DNA of 64,000 nucleotides from Pachyseris speciosa (taxonomy: Eukaryota > Cnidaria > Anthozoa > Scleractinia > Pachyseridae), in assembly GCA_016490735.1 (NCBI GenBank), contig JAEMWC010000252.1:517501-581500 (forward strand), given 5' to 3'. The position numbers and the translations under genes are program-made. The number at the start of each line of letters is the position of its first letter. The stretch's first letter is position 1. Positions 1 through 10,300 of this stretch are shown here, piece after piece. Under the pieces are notes generated by a model that worked only from the letters and a program-made list of their open reading frames with translations, did no database searches and was not told the origin of the DNA.

Positions 1-75
1 GCCAACCAGGGAGATATGTGGGGGAATACAAAGAGATGGATGAGATTCTCTGCCCTAGGGTAGGGGAAAAAACGA
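1..75 (+). repeat. Repeat fragment shared with the element at 27956-28259
   Basis: The first 70 bases closely match 27994-28070, including the stretch around GGGAGATATGTGGGGGAAT and the CCCTAGGGTAGGGG motif. At the second site the match lies inside an inverted-repeat-bounded element, so this is a truncated copy cut by the window edge. Confidence 0.6.
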
Positions 76-79
76 CAGT

Positions 80-137
80 ACTTCAACGGGGTTTGAACCC
101 GTGAGCTCGCGATACCGGTGCGATGCTCTACCAACCC
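80..137 (-). mobile_element. tRNA-derived SINE head (partial, inverted copy)
   Basis: On the minus strand this reads as a tRNA-like head with an A-box-like GTTGGTAGAGC and a B-box-like GGGTTCAAACCCCG. It is the inverted partner of the SINE head at 163-237, so the two can fold into a stem. Only the head is clear. Confidence 0.5.
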
Positions 138-148
138 ATAATTGACAG

Positions 149-162
<14 letters not shown>

Positions 163-189
<27 letters not shown>

Positions 190-400
190 ATCGCACCTGT
201 ATCGCGAGGTCACGGGTTCAAAGCCCCGTTGAAATCCTGAATGTTTTTCAGGCTTCTTTACGCAATTGCATAAATTACGTTCACAACTACGGGGATCATT
301 TCTTCATTTCATTTCCGCATTTCACATGATTTACTTATCATTCACACTGAAAATGAAATTTAGCTCTTTTCAGTATTAATGTCTGTGTTATACCTGCAAA
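163..400 (+). mobile_element. tRNA-derived SINE
   Basis: The head has an A box (TAGCTCAGTTGGTTAGAGC, about 171-189) and a B box (GGTTCAAAGCC, about 215-225), the two internal RNA polymerase III promoter elements. The tail that follows is not part of a tRNA. It lacks a convincing acceptor stem and resembles repetitive anthozoan SINE tails, so I call a SINE rather than a tRNA gene. The 3' limit is approximate. Confidence 0.6.
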
Positions 401-479
401 ATAGCTAGTGAGATTGTCCTCACAAAAGCTAAGTGTATATACACAATGAACTTTACTTGAACTTGGATTGATGGCACAA

Positions 480-2222
480 TTTGAGATGGCCATAAGCTAG
501 GCAAAGTTCATATAGATAAAGAAGCTACAAGTCGAAGTAAGGTCACTGTCAAACTGGTATAGCAACACGAAAATAATATTCCAGGGTATCCAGCACAGTG
601 TAAACCCCAACACGATAGTAATGGCCATCATCAGCACGCTCAAGTGAATTAAAGCCTGGGTCTCTGCGGATTTTAGAGGGGGTGGTCGCTTCGATAACAA
701 TTTAGGCCAAACTGGAACCGTAAATTGTGCGAAATTTATCTATGAGAAAGTAAATTTTTTCATCACGTCACCAACCACGCCCAGTTTTGTAAGAAATCCG
801 TTGACTCAAAATTCCAACAAGTAAACAATTTTCTTGACAAAATTTACGTGCTTAATATGGCTTTTAGTATGGTGCTATTAACTGCAGGTAGAATGAGAGA
901 ATACCATTTAACGGTTTTCTTTTGAAGCGATTCCAAGTAGGAGTAGGACTGGCACTAGCAAAGAACAGGAAATAACACGTGGAGAGTGCAACGCTTCCAA
1001 CCATTCCGACCGCATTTTTTATTCGTTTCTATGTTGAATGTTTCTGTGAAGACAAAAATAACCTGGGAAAGTAGCTAGTGGTGGAAATCTTTATTTAAAA
1101 TTTTCGTAAATTAAGGGCGTGGTCAGTCACGTGACCAGGTACTTTCATTTTCTTTTTTCTAGATTCTATACTTAATAACATTATAACCATCATTTGTTCC
1201 TTCTTTGGCCTCAAAGAACGATTTTGGGAAAAAACCCTAAAATAATCAAACCATTTTAGACCCAGGCCTTATTGTGTTTCTTTTAGCCTGCGTAGCTGGC
1301 GGTTTTGTTAGGGAGCGCGCGAGCGAGCTGCGAAGCCGCGAAAACGAGCGCCAAAGCCGCGAGGAGAAACCGCCTGCCCGGATTCGCAGCATTTTCAACT
1401 GCCACCTCCTAATATATTTGACAATCTGTTCACTGTTTTTGGTTTCTCGTTGCCCTCCGCTCCATTCTCCTCGCTGGCTTCGTCCCTGGCTCGCGCGCCC
1501 CCTAACAAAACCGAAACTACCAGCTACGTAGGCTAGTTTCTTTTCGCTTGCTGTTGCTCAGCGTTGGCTGATTGTTCGCCTGGAATCTTCGGTGACGCTG
1601 AGTTTGATAAGGATGGTGGAGTAAAGTACGGCCAACATGGCGAGAGGGATATAAGACATTACAACACTGGCTGCTAAGAAGTTATTTGATTCAGAGGAGT
1701 ACTCTCCGAACACTTCATTCCAAAGCCTGGGACAAAATAGTTGTCCTTTGAATTCAACAAGTTTGTAGGCGAAGAGATATGGAGAGCAGAATGCCATAGC
1801 GACGATCCAGGTGGCGAGAATGAAGTAGGGACACAGTTTTGAACTGATGAGCTGGGAGCGTAGGGGGAATATCACAGCTCCAAATCGATCCACTGAATAG
1901 ATACATAGATGCGAAGAAGGGGACCAATCTGGAAAAGGCCTCACCAAGAGGAACACTGGTAAGCTAGGAGTTAGAGTACAACTGACGTAGCTCATGCGTA
2001 GCTCATGCTCATAGGATACAGCAGGCCGGACATGGCCATGTTGACAATGAAAAAGTTGATCGGTGTCCTCAAAGTTTCCGTTTTGTAAACAACTATTACT
2101 ATAAAGAAATTCTCGACAAGCGAAGCAACAAAGACGAGACAGTAAGCAAGGGTTTGCCCAATTTTTGCTGCAGCAGGGTTAAGCGAGATGGAGCAGCTCG
2201 ATGCGTTTACCGTTGTATTCAT
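480..2222 (-). pseudogene. Rhodopsin-class GPCR pseudogene (paralogue of the 36077 and 38836 genes)
   Basis: Three pieces of one receptor lie on the minus strand. The start (ATG at 2222) encodes an MNTTVNASS-type N-terminus, TM1 with VYKTETLRTPINFF, and part of TM2. A second frame (about 1558-1940) holds VDRFGAVIFPL, TM4 and TM5. A third piece (497-655) holds TM6 and the start of TM7 (ITIVLGF, FTLCWIPW). Compared with the intact paralogues, most of TM3 is missing, the frame changes near 1993, and intracellular loop 3 is interrupted by about 900 bp that includes the MITE at 1285-1535. The receptor cannot be translated, so this is a dead member of the local cluster. Confidence 0.85.
1285..1535. 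mobile_element. MITE with terminal inverted repeats, inserted in the GPCR pseudogene
   Basis: The left end AGCCTGCGTAGCTGGCGGTT is matched in inverted form at the right end (CCAGCTACGTAGGCT). A 9-bp direct repeat GTTTCTTTT lies at 1276-1284 and again at 1536-1544, consistent with a target duplication. The interior is GC-rich and has no transposase. It sits in the loop-3 region of the receptor pseudogene and contributes to its disruption. Superfamily is not assignable from the ends alone. Confidence 0.75.
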
Positions 2223-2248
2223 TTTCACTTTCTGATAGTCCTGCTGTG

Positions 2249-3947
2249 GCGTTTCCACTTTAAGAGCAAGCGTTTCTCTATTTATCCTGAAGGTTAGGTT
2301 GGTTTCTTTCTTACCATACACTGCTCACCAGACATTGATGCCACAGTTGATTTCATTTTTTCGCTCAGAAAACATATTGTCGCCAATCGTAACTTTCAGT
2401 TGATCAAACTAAAGGAAATTCAGTATTCACCGAAGAGGTGCCACTTTTTGCATCGATAATCGTTGAAACTATGGCCCCATGAAGACTCTTCTGATAACGT
2501 TGCGTGTGTTTTGTGTCCAAGCTGTGTTGATAAGAAAGGGAATCGCACGATAATTATGAGTTTTCATAGGAATTATCACCAGTACGTGCCCCAGTTCTGC
2601 ACAGATATCGATGTATTTCTATTTCCCTCAGTGCGTTAGTCCTTGTCAAGCTTGAAGCGGCTGTTCAGTTGAATAGGCTTGTCGAAGCATACAGAAAAAT
2701 TGTTTTCGCGACGACGCAATCAAACAATACAGTTTTGGTTTTATTCAGTAAGTTGTTTAACCTTAGTAAATGTGGCAATCTCTCAGATTCACTGGATATT
2801 AAACTTGGGTTGCCTCAAGGCTCTGTCTTAGGGCCGTTATTATTCATAATATTTATTAATGATCTACCGAGTGTTGTCCGTCATTGCAAAGTTGTCTTGT
2901 ATGCAGACGATACCGCTTTATTTTTTGCTGAAAAGAATGTTCAGACCATTCAATCTATCCTTCAGGACGATCTCAATGTTGCTGGTGAACGGTTTTCTGG
3001 GAACAGATTGCTTGTGAATTGTGTAAAAACCAAAGTCATGCTCTTCGGTTCAAATCAGCGTCTGGCAAGATCACAAGGACTTTCTTTATCATTATTGGGA
3101 AAGATGCTGGAACTATCTGATACTGTGAAATACTTAGGCCTAACTCTTGATGTTTCTTTGAATTGGCATGAACACATCAACGATATTTCTTGTAAAGTAA
3201 CTCGTAGATTAAACTTGCTAGGGAGGATCCGGAAATATTTAAGTATAGACACTTGCAAACATTTACATATGACTCTAATTCAACCATTATCAGAATATTG
3301 TGACGTTATTTGGTCCAATGCTGACAGTTCCAGCCTCAACAGATTTTTAAGGCTACAGAAGAGGGGAGCACGCATTATACTTCATAAGAAGACCAGAGAA
3401 GAGCGTACAGTGAATTTATTTCGTGAGTTAGGTTGGGTCTCTCTATTTGAACGTTGGACTTTTCATAAGTGCCTTACTGTTTATAAATGCCTTAATGGTT
3501 TTTGTCCGTCCTATCTTTGTGACTTATTTTCCCGTAACTCTGACATTCATAATTACAATACTAGAAATAAATCCAATCTTCATATGGCAAAAATAACTTC
3601 AAAGTCTGGCTACAGGTCTTTTACCTACTCAGCTGCTAAACTTTACAACAGCCTGAACACTGCCACAAAAAATGCAAGCTCAATTAATTCATTTTCGAAC
3701 AATTACTGGTCCGACACTTGTAGATTTCTGTAACACGTTATGTCCTAAATTAGTATTTGTAATTAGTATTTAGAATTTGTAGTTTAGTACTACTATTTTT
3801 AAGTTTACAATTTTATTTTATAGATTACCTTAGATTCCTTTTTATTAGTATTACTAATTTATCTTATTTCTGATTGTATAGATTAACTTTACAGCACAGC
3901 TTCATTGGAAATAAGTGTAAACTTTATGAATCCTGTGCAAAATAAAG

Positions 3948-3981
<34 letters not shown>

Positions 3982-4355
3982 CCTACCTACCTAGTAAACA
4001 AAGAATTCGTGAATTGGTCGTGAATGATGCTTTCAATATCTCCGGCAAGGGTGCTACCCAATCAGTATTCTATTTCTAAAAGGTAACATGCAGCCGGCGT
4101 AATTCATACATGCAATTTTCTTCCTTCATTGTTGGTATTACTATTTATATTTTTCATTTTTTATTCATCTATGGCTGTAGACTGACAGCCAAAAGCTAAA
4201 TAGTTATACCCTCTTTAGCCAGAGAAAGCTTTTTTTTCCATATATTATGTTTTACAGCTCTTCAATTTTTATTGGTATATTATCATAAGTCAAAGAAAAA
4301 GTTGAACCAAATCAGTAAAAATCCTATTGCTTATTTAGAGACTTGCTCATAATGT
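2249..4355. repeat. Duplicated segment (paralogous to 31683-32575)
   Basis: The flank upstream of the GPCR pseudogene matches 31683-32575 over its whole length, apart from the LINE at 2771-3991, which the other copy lacks. Shared landmarks include GGTTAGGTTGGTTTCTTTCT, GCCCCATGAAGACTCT and GTTTTATTCAGTAAGTTGTT. This is a segmental duplication linked to growth of the receptor cluster. Confidence 0.8.
2771..3991 (+). mobile_element. 5'-truncated LINE, reverse transcriptase C-terminal part
   Basis: The element encodes the second half of a non-LTR reverse transcriptase: LPQGSVLGPLLFIIFIND, the catalytic YADD box (VVLYADDTALF), a thumb region, and the C-terminal LINE region ending at the stop at 3731-3733. 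A 3' UTR follows, ending in AATAAAG and an (ATCT)n then (ACCT)n tail at about 3950-3991. TAGTAAA at 2764-2770 and 3992-3998 is the target duplication. The open frame extends upstream into host sequence, but the duplicated segment at 31683-32575 shows that the element begins at 2771. It lacks an endonuclease and the first part of RT, so it is dead on arrival. Probably of the CR1/L2/Jockey broad group. Confidence 0.88.
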
Positions 4356-4614
4356 TAAATGAGTGAATTTTCAAACAACCAGGCCGGTTTCCGAGTATAA
4401 AATAAATGAGGATTTGTACGCTAAAACTTAGGCTCATGATTTTGAAGAGCTTGTGACTTAAATTTGAATAATGTGTAGCACCCGATACCTTTAAAACAAC
4501 GGTAGACGATGTGCTAACGGATAGGAAGTGTGTGTGGTTGAAGTAGAAATTTTTTGATGTCTAAGCTCAGTGTACTGTACTGTGTCAGCTCAGTACTGTG
4601 CTAAGCAGTCAGTG

Positions 4615-4620
4615 TACTGT
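4615..4620. repeat. Target site duplication, left (TACTGT)
   Basis: TACTGT immediately precedes the first base of the Polinton and is repeated exactly at 23750-23755. Six-base duplications are the hallmark of Polinton/Maverick integrases. Confidence 0.88.
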
Positions 4621-4697
4621 AGTAGTATAGTACATGGGTGATCTAGCACATCTTCCATAAAAGTATGCAATTTTTCAAAACAGCACACTTTTTGCCA

Positions 4698-4745
4698 AGG
4701 TCAAGGTCACGTGATCCAGCACACTTTTTGCCAAGGTCAAGGTCA
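4698..4745 (+). promoter_or_regulatory. Two AGGTCA direct repeats (DR0) in the left TIR
   Basis: AGGTCAAGGTCA occurs at 4698-4709 and 4734-4745. Each is a zero-spaced direct repeat of the nuclear-receptor half-site, and the second half-site carries the TCA extension (TCAAGGTCA). The same 12-mers occur in the right TIR in inverted orientation. The sequence match is plain; a regulatory role is inference. Confidence 0.45.
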
Positions 4746-4765
4746 TCTATTTAAGTACTTTATGA

Positions 4766-4774
4766 TATAAAAAA
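4766..4774 (+). promoter_or_regulatory. TATA-like box for the VLTF3-like gene
   Basis: TATAAAAAA lies about 35 bp before the ATG at 4804 in the TIR. The identical box precedes the polymerase start at the other end. It differs in type and position from the TCTAA box used by the virion genes. Confidence 0.5.
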
Positions 4775-4803
4775 CACTTAAAGAAATGTCGCTTTAGGTT
4801 ATT

Positions 4804-5487
4804 ATGGAGAATGAAGAAAGAAATCTCCGGGCCTTGGAAAAGCCCTCTCAAATCAGGTCAGGTAGCCAGATGGTAAATGGCCTGTGTCAGAAAAATATTG
4901 GATCAGGTAGCCAGATGGTAAATGATTTTTGTAATCCAGATATTCACGAATATTTTGTTGAAGTAGAAAAATATCTAATATGTCCTTTATGTGATCAGAA
5001 GATAGCAGAACATAGTGTCAAAAATGAACCATGTTGTGATAATCAGAAAATGATTAATGACAATGGTGAAAATGTTTGTACAAATTGTGGTTCAGTCCAT
5101 GGTTATGATTATTGTAAGGAGTACGTTGACTTTCATAATAATATGTATAAAATAAAGCGGAAATCTATATATCATCGGAAGTACCATATTGAAAATGTGA
5201 TAAATGGTATATGTTGCAAGAATAGATTTCAAATTTCAGTAAAAGATAAGGGTAAAATATTAAGAATATTCAAGGAGATAGACACTATCATCCCTTCGGT
5301 GAATAAGAATCGTAAAAGAATGATAAACACCAAATTCATTCTGAAACAATTGTTTATGATGATGGATCTGCCTTATGAGTATATCATATTAACCAACTCA
5401 AAGAAAACACTGAAATTTTATAATCAATATTGGGTTGAGATTCTATTGTTAATATTTGATAAGATTATTCGTATTATCAAACAGTGA
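4804..5487 (+). CDS. VLTF3-like zinc-ribbon transcription factor (putative late factor)
   Basis: The first 41 residues are encoded by the TIR and are the same as the start of the polymerase. Then come CPLC (60-63), CC (77-78) and CTNC (92-95). The CC..CTNCG pair matches a TFIIB-type zinc ribbon. A YHRKYH motif (about 123-128) and a C-terminal ILKQL...YYxxxxEI-like region follow, the architecture of the poxvirus/NCLDV VLTF3 (A2L-like) late transcription factor family. In that family the protein directs late gene transcription. Here I infer that it activates the virion genes, which share a TCTAA box. The stop overlaps the end of the convergent gene at 5477-5962 by 11 bp. The family call rests on motif reading; a profile search against VLTF3 would settle it. 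Confidence 0.6.
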   Translation: MENEERNLRALEKPSQIRSGSQMVNGLCQKNIGSGSQMVNDFCNPDIHEYFVEVEKYLICPLCDQKIAEHSVKNEPCCDNQKMINDNGENVCTNCGSVHGYDYCKEYVDFHNNMYKIKRKSIYHRKYHIENVINGICCKNRFQISVKDKGKILRIFKEIDTIIPSVNKNRKRMINTKFILKQLFMMMDLPYEYIILTNSKKTLKFYNQYWVEILLLIFDKIIRIIKQ

Positions 5488-5962
5488 ATTTTTCATCATA
5501 TTTCAGTAGGTACTTATCAATAATTGGACTATTATCAACAACATAATCGTCTATGTTCTTCATTGTATTGTGTATGCTGGAATTATCAAAATTACCGCTT
5601 CTCATGGTTTCTTTTATTGTATTGAGAAGATGCTGGTAGCTTTGATAAGCATATGTACAATTCTGTATTTTCATGTCAAGGTTCTTGTGTTTCATCCAAC
5701 CTTGTATTAAAAGTGATACTGTACTGATGGCAACTAAACTAACACCACCAGTCGAAATACTTGCGGCGAGACCACCAGTTGCAAAGATGATGGACAAGGA
5801 ATTCCCCAGTAATTTCCATTTTTTGAACCGTTTAACAGCCTGTTTATAAGCCCAACACTTTCTGTGATATGTGAGGTAATAGGCTTTTAATTCATTTACC
5901 TGATCTTCTGTTAATTCACCTGAAATATGGTTCCAGCTGAATATGCTTTTTCGCTCTTTCAT
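5477..5962 (-). CDS. Small two-TM helical membrane protein (SLATT-like)
   Basis: This 161-residue protein has an N-terminal charged helix, then FKKWKLLG, two hydrophobic segments separated by a short Gly-rich turn (about residues 50-87: IIFATGGLAASI and VSLVAISTVSLLI), and a long amphipathic C-terminal half. Helices flanking a TM hairpin are the layout of SLATT-domain proteins, which form membrane pores, but the sequence match is not strong enough to be sure. It is the last gene of the leftward block and overlaps the VLTF3-like gene tail-to-tail. ATATAAG lies about 15 bp before the start. Function unknown. Confidence 0.55.
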   Translation of the reverse strand: MKERKSIFSWNHISGELTEDQVNELKAYYLTYHRKCWAYKQAVKRFKKWKLLGNSLSIIFATGGLAASISTGGVSLVAISTVSLLIQGWMKHKNLDMKIQNCTYAYQSYQHLLNTIKETMRSGNFDNSSIHNTMKNIDDYVVDNSPIIDKYLLKYDEKFTV

Positions 5963-5971
5963 ACAATATGC

Positions 5972-6391
5972 TTATATAACGATTCTGTTCAACACACAGT
6001 ACCACAAACCAGACAATTGTCCACTTAGAGGCGACAATTTGTTAAATTTCGTTGTCATGAAACGGGGGAAAGCATAAGAATATCCTCTGTCAAGTGAATG
6101 TTTGACATAAAACCTACCGAAGGCATCGTGTAATATACCATGTGTCTGTAATGTATCAATCCAACCAAGAGTATGCTCCAAAAAATGTGTTAAGCAGCCT
6201 TCACCGGGACCGATTAATCCAATGCCTATATGCTCCTGGATAATATCTCTCACTTCAATATATTTGTTGAAATGTTTGTGATATAGAAACTGGTAAACCA
6301 AAGCTGATTTCAAAATCCTCTTATCAACACCAAGGTTTTTCCGTTCAGCATCCCGAATGAACCATCGTACAAATCTTATAATCTGCTTCAT
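5972..6391 (-). CDS. Polinton hypothetical protein (139 aa)
   Basis: I do not recognise this protein. It is basic at its N-terminus (KQIIRFVRWFIRDAERK), has no predicted membrane segment, and contains HFLEHTLGWIDTLQTHGI and DAFGRFYVKHSLDRG-like segments that look like a folded globular domain. It sits between the LamG fibre gene and the membrane protein gene in one leftward cluster with gaps of 9 and 18 bp, so cotranscription is plausible. No TCTAA box is evident before its start. Confidence 0.6.
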   Translation of the reverse strand: MKQIIRFVRWFIRDAERKNLGVDKRILKSALVYQFLYHKHFNKYIEVRDIIQEHIGIGLIGPGEGCLTHFLEHTLGWIDTLQTHGILHDAFGRFYVKHSLDRGYSYAFPRFMTTKFNKLSPLSGQLSGLWYCVLNRIVI

Positions 6392-6409
6392 AATAATTGA
6401 TTACATAAT

Positions 6410-7345
6410 TCAAAGATCGAAATAATCTTCAAGGAAACGGAACATATTTTTTAATTCATCATTAGACAGAGATTTCTGCCAAACAGAAAAAGCGTACAGA
6501 TCCATTTCAGAAAAATTGACTGCAGTACCATCATCATTATCAACTTGACATCCAAAGAACATTTTTTGTGGATTTCCTGACAGTGTTGCTGAGATTGTTT
6601 CTGTTCCAACAGGAGTCATTGATGAAATACCTCTAAATAGTTCCATATTTTGTCCATTCACTCTTATTGTCCAAACCTCAATATTACCAGTCAGATCAGA
6701 CAAAGAAAGAGCAGCAAGTCTTCCATTTGATGTAGAACCGAAATCAATATAACATACTCCATCAATCCAAGGAAAATGAACACCAAATCGAATATTAGCC
6801 TGCCCCCATTGAAATTGAGATTGATTCTTCACTTGTTTTGTATTAACAACCATAATTACTGTGCATGTATTCCCATTTGGTCCAGCAACTTTGGATACAT
6901 CAAATGAATTTATTCTCAAGTAGTCATCAGTCCCATCGAATCGCAGAAAGAATCTCTTTTTATTTGAATCTCTCAACAGCAGAGGTTTTTTGGAATTATC
7001 AGTTTGTGTGAAAGATATATTATTGACAGGATCAACCCATCTTGAGACTCTATCGTTTGTATCAGATGTTAAAACAGAGAGAGCTGGGATGAGAGCAATA
7101 GAAATTCCATCAAGGACTGGTACACCAGGAAGAGAGTTGGAAATAACAAAAGTAGCTCTATCTAACTTCAGATCAAGTTGTTTTTTTGTGACACAATCAT
7201 TATCATCAGTTCCTTCATCAACATTTATCAATTTCTTATTGCTTCCAAGATCATAGTGGCCATCTTGTGTTAATGTAAATCCATCACCTTTATCACCTTT
7301 ATCACCTTTATTGTCTTGATTTAGTGAATGATTAAATACACCCAT
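6410..7345 (-). CDS. Collagen-headed fibre protein with C-terminal LamG/lectin-like domain
   Basis: The protein opens with MGVFNHSLNQD, a short collagen-like GDKGDKGDG stretch (about 14-22) and an LxxDGHYDLGSNK trimerisation-type segment. It ends with a beta-rich domain that finishes WQKSLSNDELKNMFRFLEDY, typical of concanavalin A/LamG-like jelly rolls. The MGVFN..NQD head is shared with the larger fibre gene upstream (7385-11016), so the two are paralogous at the N-terminus, probably the virion-anchoring part. A role as surface attachment spike is inferred from architecture. A TCTAAA box precedes the ATG. Confidence 0.65.
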   Translation of the reverse strand: MGVFNHSLNQDNKGDKGDKGDGFTLTQDGHYDLGSNKKLINVDEGTDDNDCVTKKQLDLKLDRATFVISNSLPGVPVLDGISIALIPALSVLTSDTNDRVSRWVDPVNNISFTQTDNSKKPLLLRDSNKKRFFLRFDGTDDYLRINSFDVSKVAGPNGNTCTVIMVVNTKQVKNQSQFQWGQANIRFGVHFPWIDGVCYIDFGSTSNGRLAALSLSDLTGNIEVWTIRVNGQNMELFRGISSMTPVGTETISATLSGNPQKMFFGCQVDNDDGTAVNFSEMDLYAFSVWQKSLSNDELKNMFRFLEDYFDL

Positions 7346-7362
7346 TATAATATTATTTTAGA
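7343..7362 (-). promoter_or_regulatory. TCTAA box before the LamG fibre gene
   Basis: On the minus strand TCTAAA is followed 11 bp later by the ATG of the 311-aa fibre gene in the context TATAATG. It is one of a set of matching sites before Polinton genes. Confidence 0.5.
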
Positions 7363-7384
7363 TTAATTCATGAAGACTATTGTA

Positions 7385-10300
7385 CTAGTTAATAATAAAT
7401 TCAAGCAAAAAGGACAAATCAAAAGCATTTGAATTGGGGTGTGAATAGTCAATGTAAAAGAAGCCATTATATAATTGTAGATTAATATCGACAGTTGTGA
7501 TATTAGGAGTATTACTAATTGTATAGCGCTTTGTTATTGACCTACTTACTTGTCCATCTCTTTTATTTACGAACACAAGTATTCCAGTTCCAGCGTTTTG
7601 AATAATGTGTAAACGTTTGAAATAATAATTGTTTAAAACAACCATCTGTTTTCCCCCATCAATTAAGACAGTTTTCAACACATTCGAGTCATGGTTTTGT
7701 TTGACTTCAACGAAGGCATTTATATAAATTGTTTGACCAATTATTCTATTCCCATTCAAATCTAGATCACCTCCTAATTTCGGCCTGTAAAGAGCAAATC
7801 CACCCAAATCGAAAGCCGTTTCCATAATTACACCTGTAACGCTTGAACGAAATAGATTCAAACTATTATTATGAATTCTATAGCCATTCATATTTAAATC
7901 ACCACCAAGTTTAGCCTCTTTTATTAGAAACGTGTTCATATTAATATCATTTAGCATTGTCAATTCACCATTTTGACCGTCGAATAAGTTTGATGAATTA
8001 TTAATCAAGGCATGTCCATTCAAATCTAAATCAGTTTGTAATTGTATTTTTTCATTCACGATTTTATAAGCTTCTGCGAAGTCGTAAACACTTGATGGAA
8101 CGTCTACAGCTTCAAAATCAATACCATATGCAACACAATGAACTTTGTACTTATTTGGATAAGTTGGGTTAGCATTAATATGAATCGTACAATATAAATA
8201 TTCAGGTGGTGAACTTGCTGATGGTTTTTCAATCCATAATAAATATCTCGAATGATCTTCATTTCTGTTATCAAATTTTCTCCCTACAGTTTTATGAATT
8301 GTAATTCCACCAGTTGCACTGAATGTTACACTACTAAGATTCATTCCTTCATAATCAGGAAATAGCCATTCAAGAATGAAAGTGTATTTTCCATCTTTTA
8401 TTGTGTACATATTAAATCCAATTCTAGCTCTGTAAATATGATTAGCTTCTTTATTCAAGTCTATATCAATGACCTTTTTTGAAATCAAATGTGGTGAACG
8501 AGGTAAATTGACATATCCATTGACTTTCAAGCCATATTCAGTACTGACTTCATCAATATCATTCATCAAATATTTGAAAGCATTCTTTGGATGAGAAGCA
8601 GATGAAATATGACTTTTTTCTAATTGATCTAAATTTACAGCATCGGTTTTATTTGTTCCTTCTTTTAAGTTAATGATTTTATGCCCTCCAAGTTTCATAT
8701 CTGCTGCCATCGCATTTGTTCCATTCAATAATAAAGTGTTTGCTCTGATAGTTTGTGAAGCTCGATTTAAAACTCTAAAGTTTACAGCATCAGTTTCATT
8801 CACCACATCCGCTAAATTCGTCAATTTATTTCCACCCATCGACAAATCGCCATACATTGCAGTCGAACCGTCTCGTCGGAGAAAATATTCGTCAGTATAA
8901 CGTTTTGTCGCCGCATCGTCTGCGTTGACGGGTGGAGCAAGATCAGTAATGGAATTATTGTTCATATTCAGATTTTGTTGTGCAATCGCATCGAGTTTGG
9001 TTTGCAACCTCTGGTCCACATAACTTTTGTTTACAGCGTCTTGTGGGTTTGAGGGGTTATCCTGCAGGTTGAGGATTTTGTTCAATTTCATGTCAATATT
9101 ACTACCAAACGCAACATGGCCGTTTTCAATTTCATAAGCTGGGTCATGGAGAAAGTAAGACAAATTGGTATGATAGCCATAAGCCCCATAAACAATGATA
9201 TGTGTTTTGGTGTTAGACGCAGGAGCTGTGCTGGAAAGTTCCACCTCAATCGCCGCTTGACCACCACTTCTTTTTTCTATCTGGAAAAGAATTTTAATAT
9301 AACCATCAACGTGTGGAGTTCTAGTAAAAGCTTTTTGAAATGACAGTCCAGCGTCACGCATATTAATTGTTGGAAGGGTTAAACTGATTGCAGCACTTCT
9401 TGGATTAGATGGTGAGTAAAACTCAACAACAAAAGTGTACTGACTGTTTCTCAAAGATGCCACATTAAAACGAATTTTGGATGTGAAGTTGCCTCTTCGT
9501 TTGATGAAAAAAGACAATGATGACTTGTTTATGTGATAAGGTGATCTGTTAAAATTCTCAATTTGAAGGTTTTCCACACCACTGACTGCAGAAGACTTGG
9601 ATATGTCTTTTAACAGAAAAGCGAATGGGTTGCGTTGAGTACCAGATGCTGATAAAATAAGGTCATCAACATACTTTTTATTGGCAGAATCTTTATCAGA
9701 GTTTGGAGATCCAACATTTGTTATTTTATTGTCACCCATGACAAGATCACCGGTCATTGCAACACTTCCATCTTTTTTAAGAAATGGTGAAACATCAATG
9801 CCAGTAATTCCAGCAATTTCAGTATCAACATACCCCTTTGTAGCTGAATCATTGTTTGCTGTTGGTGCTGCTACATTAGTCAATTTGTTACCTCCAAGAT
9901 TCAAATCAGAAGTCATCGCAACACTTCCATTTAGTTTCAAAAAATTATTGTTCACATAGTTTCTATTTACAGCTGAATAACCAAATCTTGGGTTATCTGG
10001 TATGCCAAACAGATCATTTCTATTCATGCTAACAGGTGCATAAATCACACCGCCTGTGTTTATATTAAGGAAATCAGCCAGTTCATCATCAACATATTTT
10101 TTGTTTACAGCATCTTGTGGGTTTGAGGGGTTATCCTGCAGGTTGATGATTTTGTTTAATTTCATGTTAATATCACCACCGAATACAACATTGCCGTTTT
10201 CAATTTCATACACTGGGTCGTGAATATGTGATAAAATGATATTAGAAAATCCATAAACACCATAAACTATGACATGATGTTTTTTATTATTTTGTAAATA

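Larger units (their letters stand above)
4621..4926 (+). repeat. Polinton left terminal inverted repeat
   Basis: This 306-bp repeat matches the right end in inverted orientation from the outer tip to base 4926, which lies inside the first gene. It contains two copies of a CACACTTTTTGCCAAGGTCA-type unit, a TATA-like box, the ATG at 4804 and about 40 codons. After 4926 the two ends diverge abruptly. Confidence 0.92.

Noticed and set aside
163..237. A functional tRNA gene
   Set aside because: A and B boxes are present, but the acceptor and anticodon arms do not fold convincingly and a SINE-type tail follows.
1274..1531. 85-codon plus-strand open frame
   Set aside because: It lies inside a MITE with inverted ends and target duplications and has no domain.
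8673..9959. Plus-strand frames inside the large fibre gene
   Set aside because: They are antisense shadows of the repeated fibre coding sequence.
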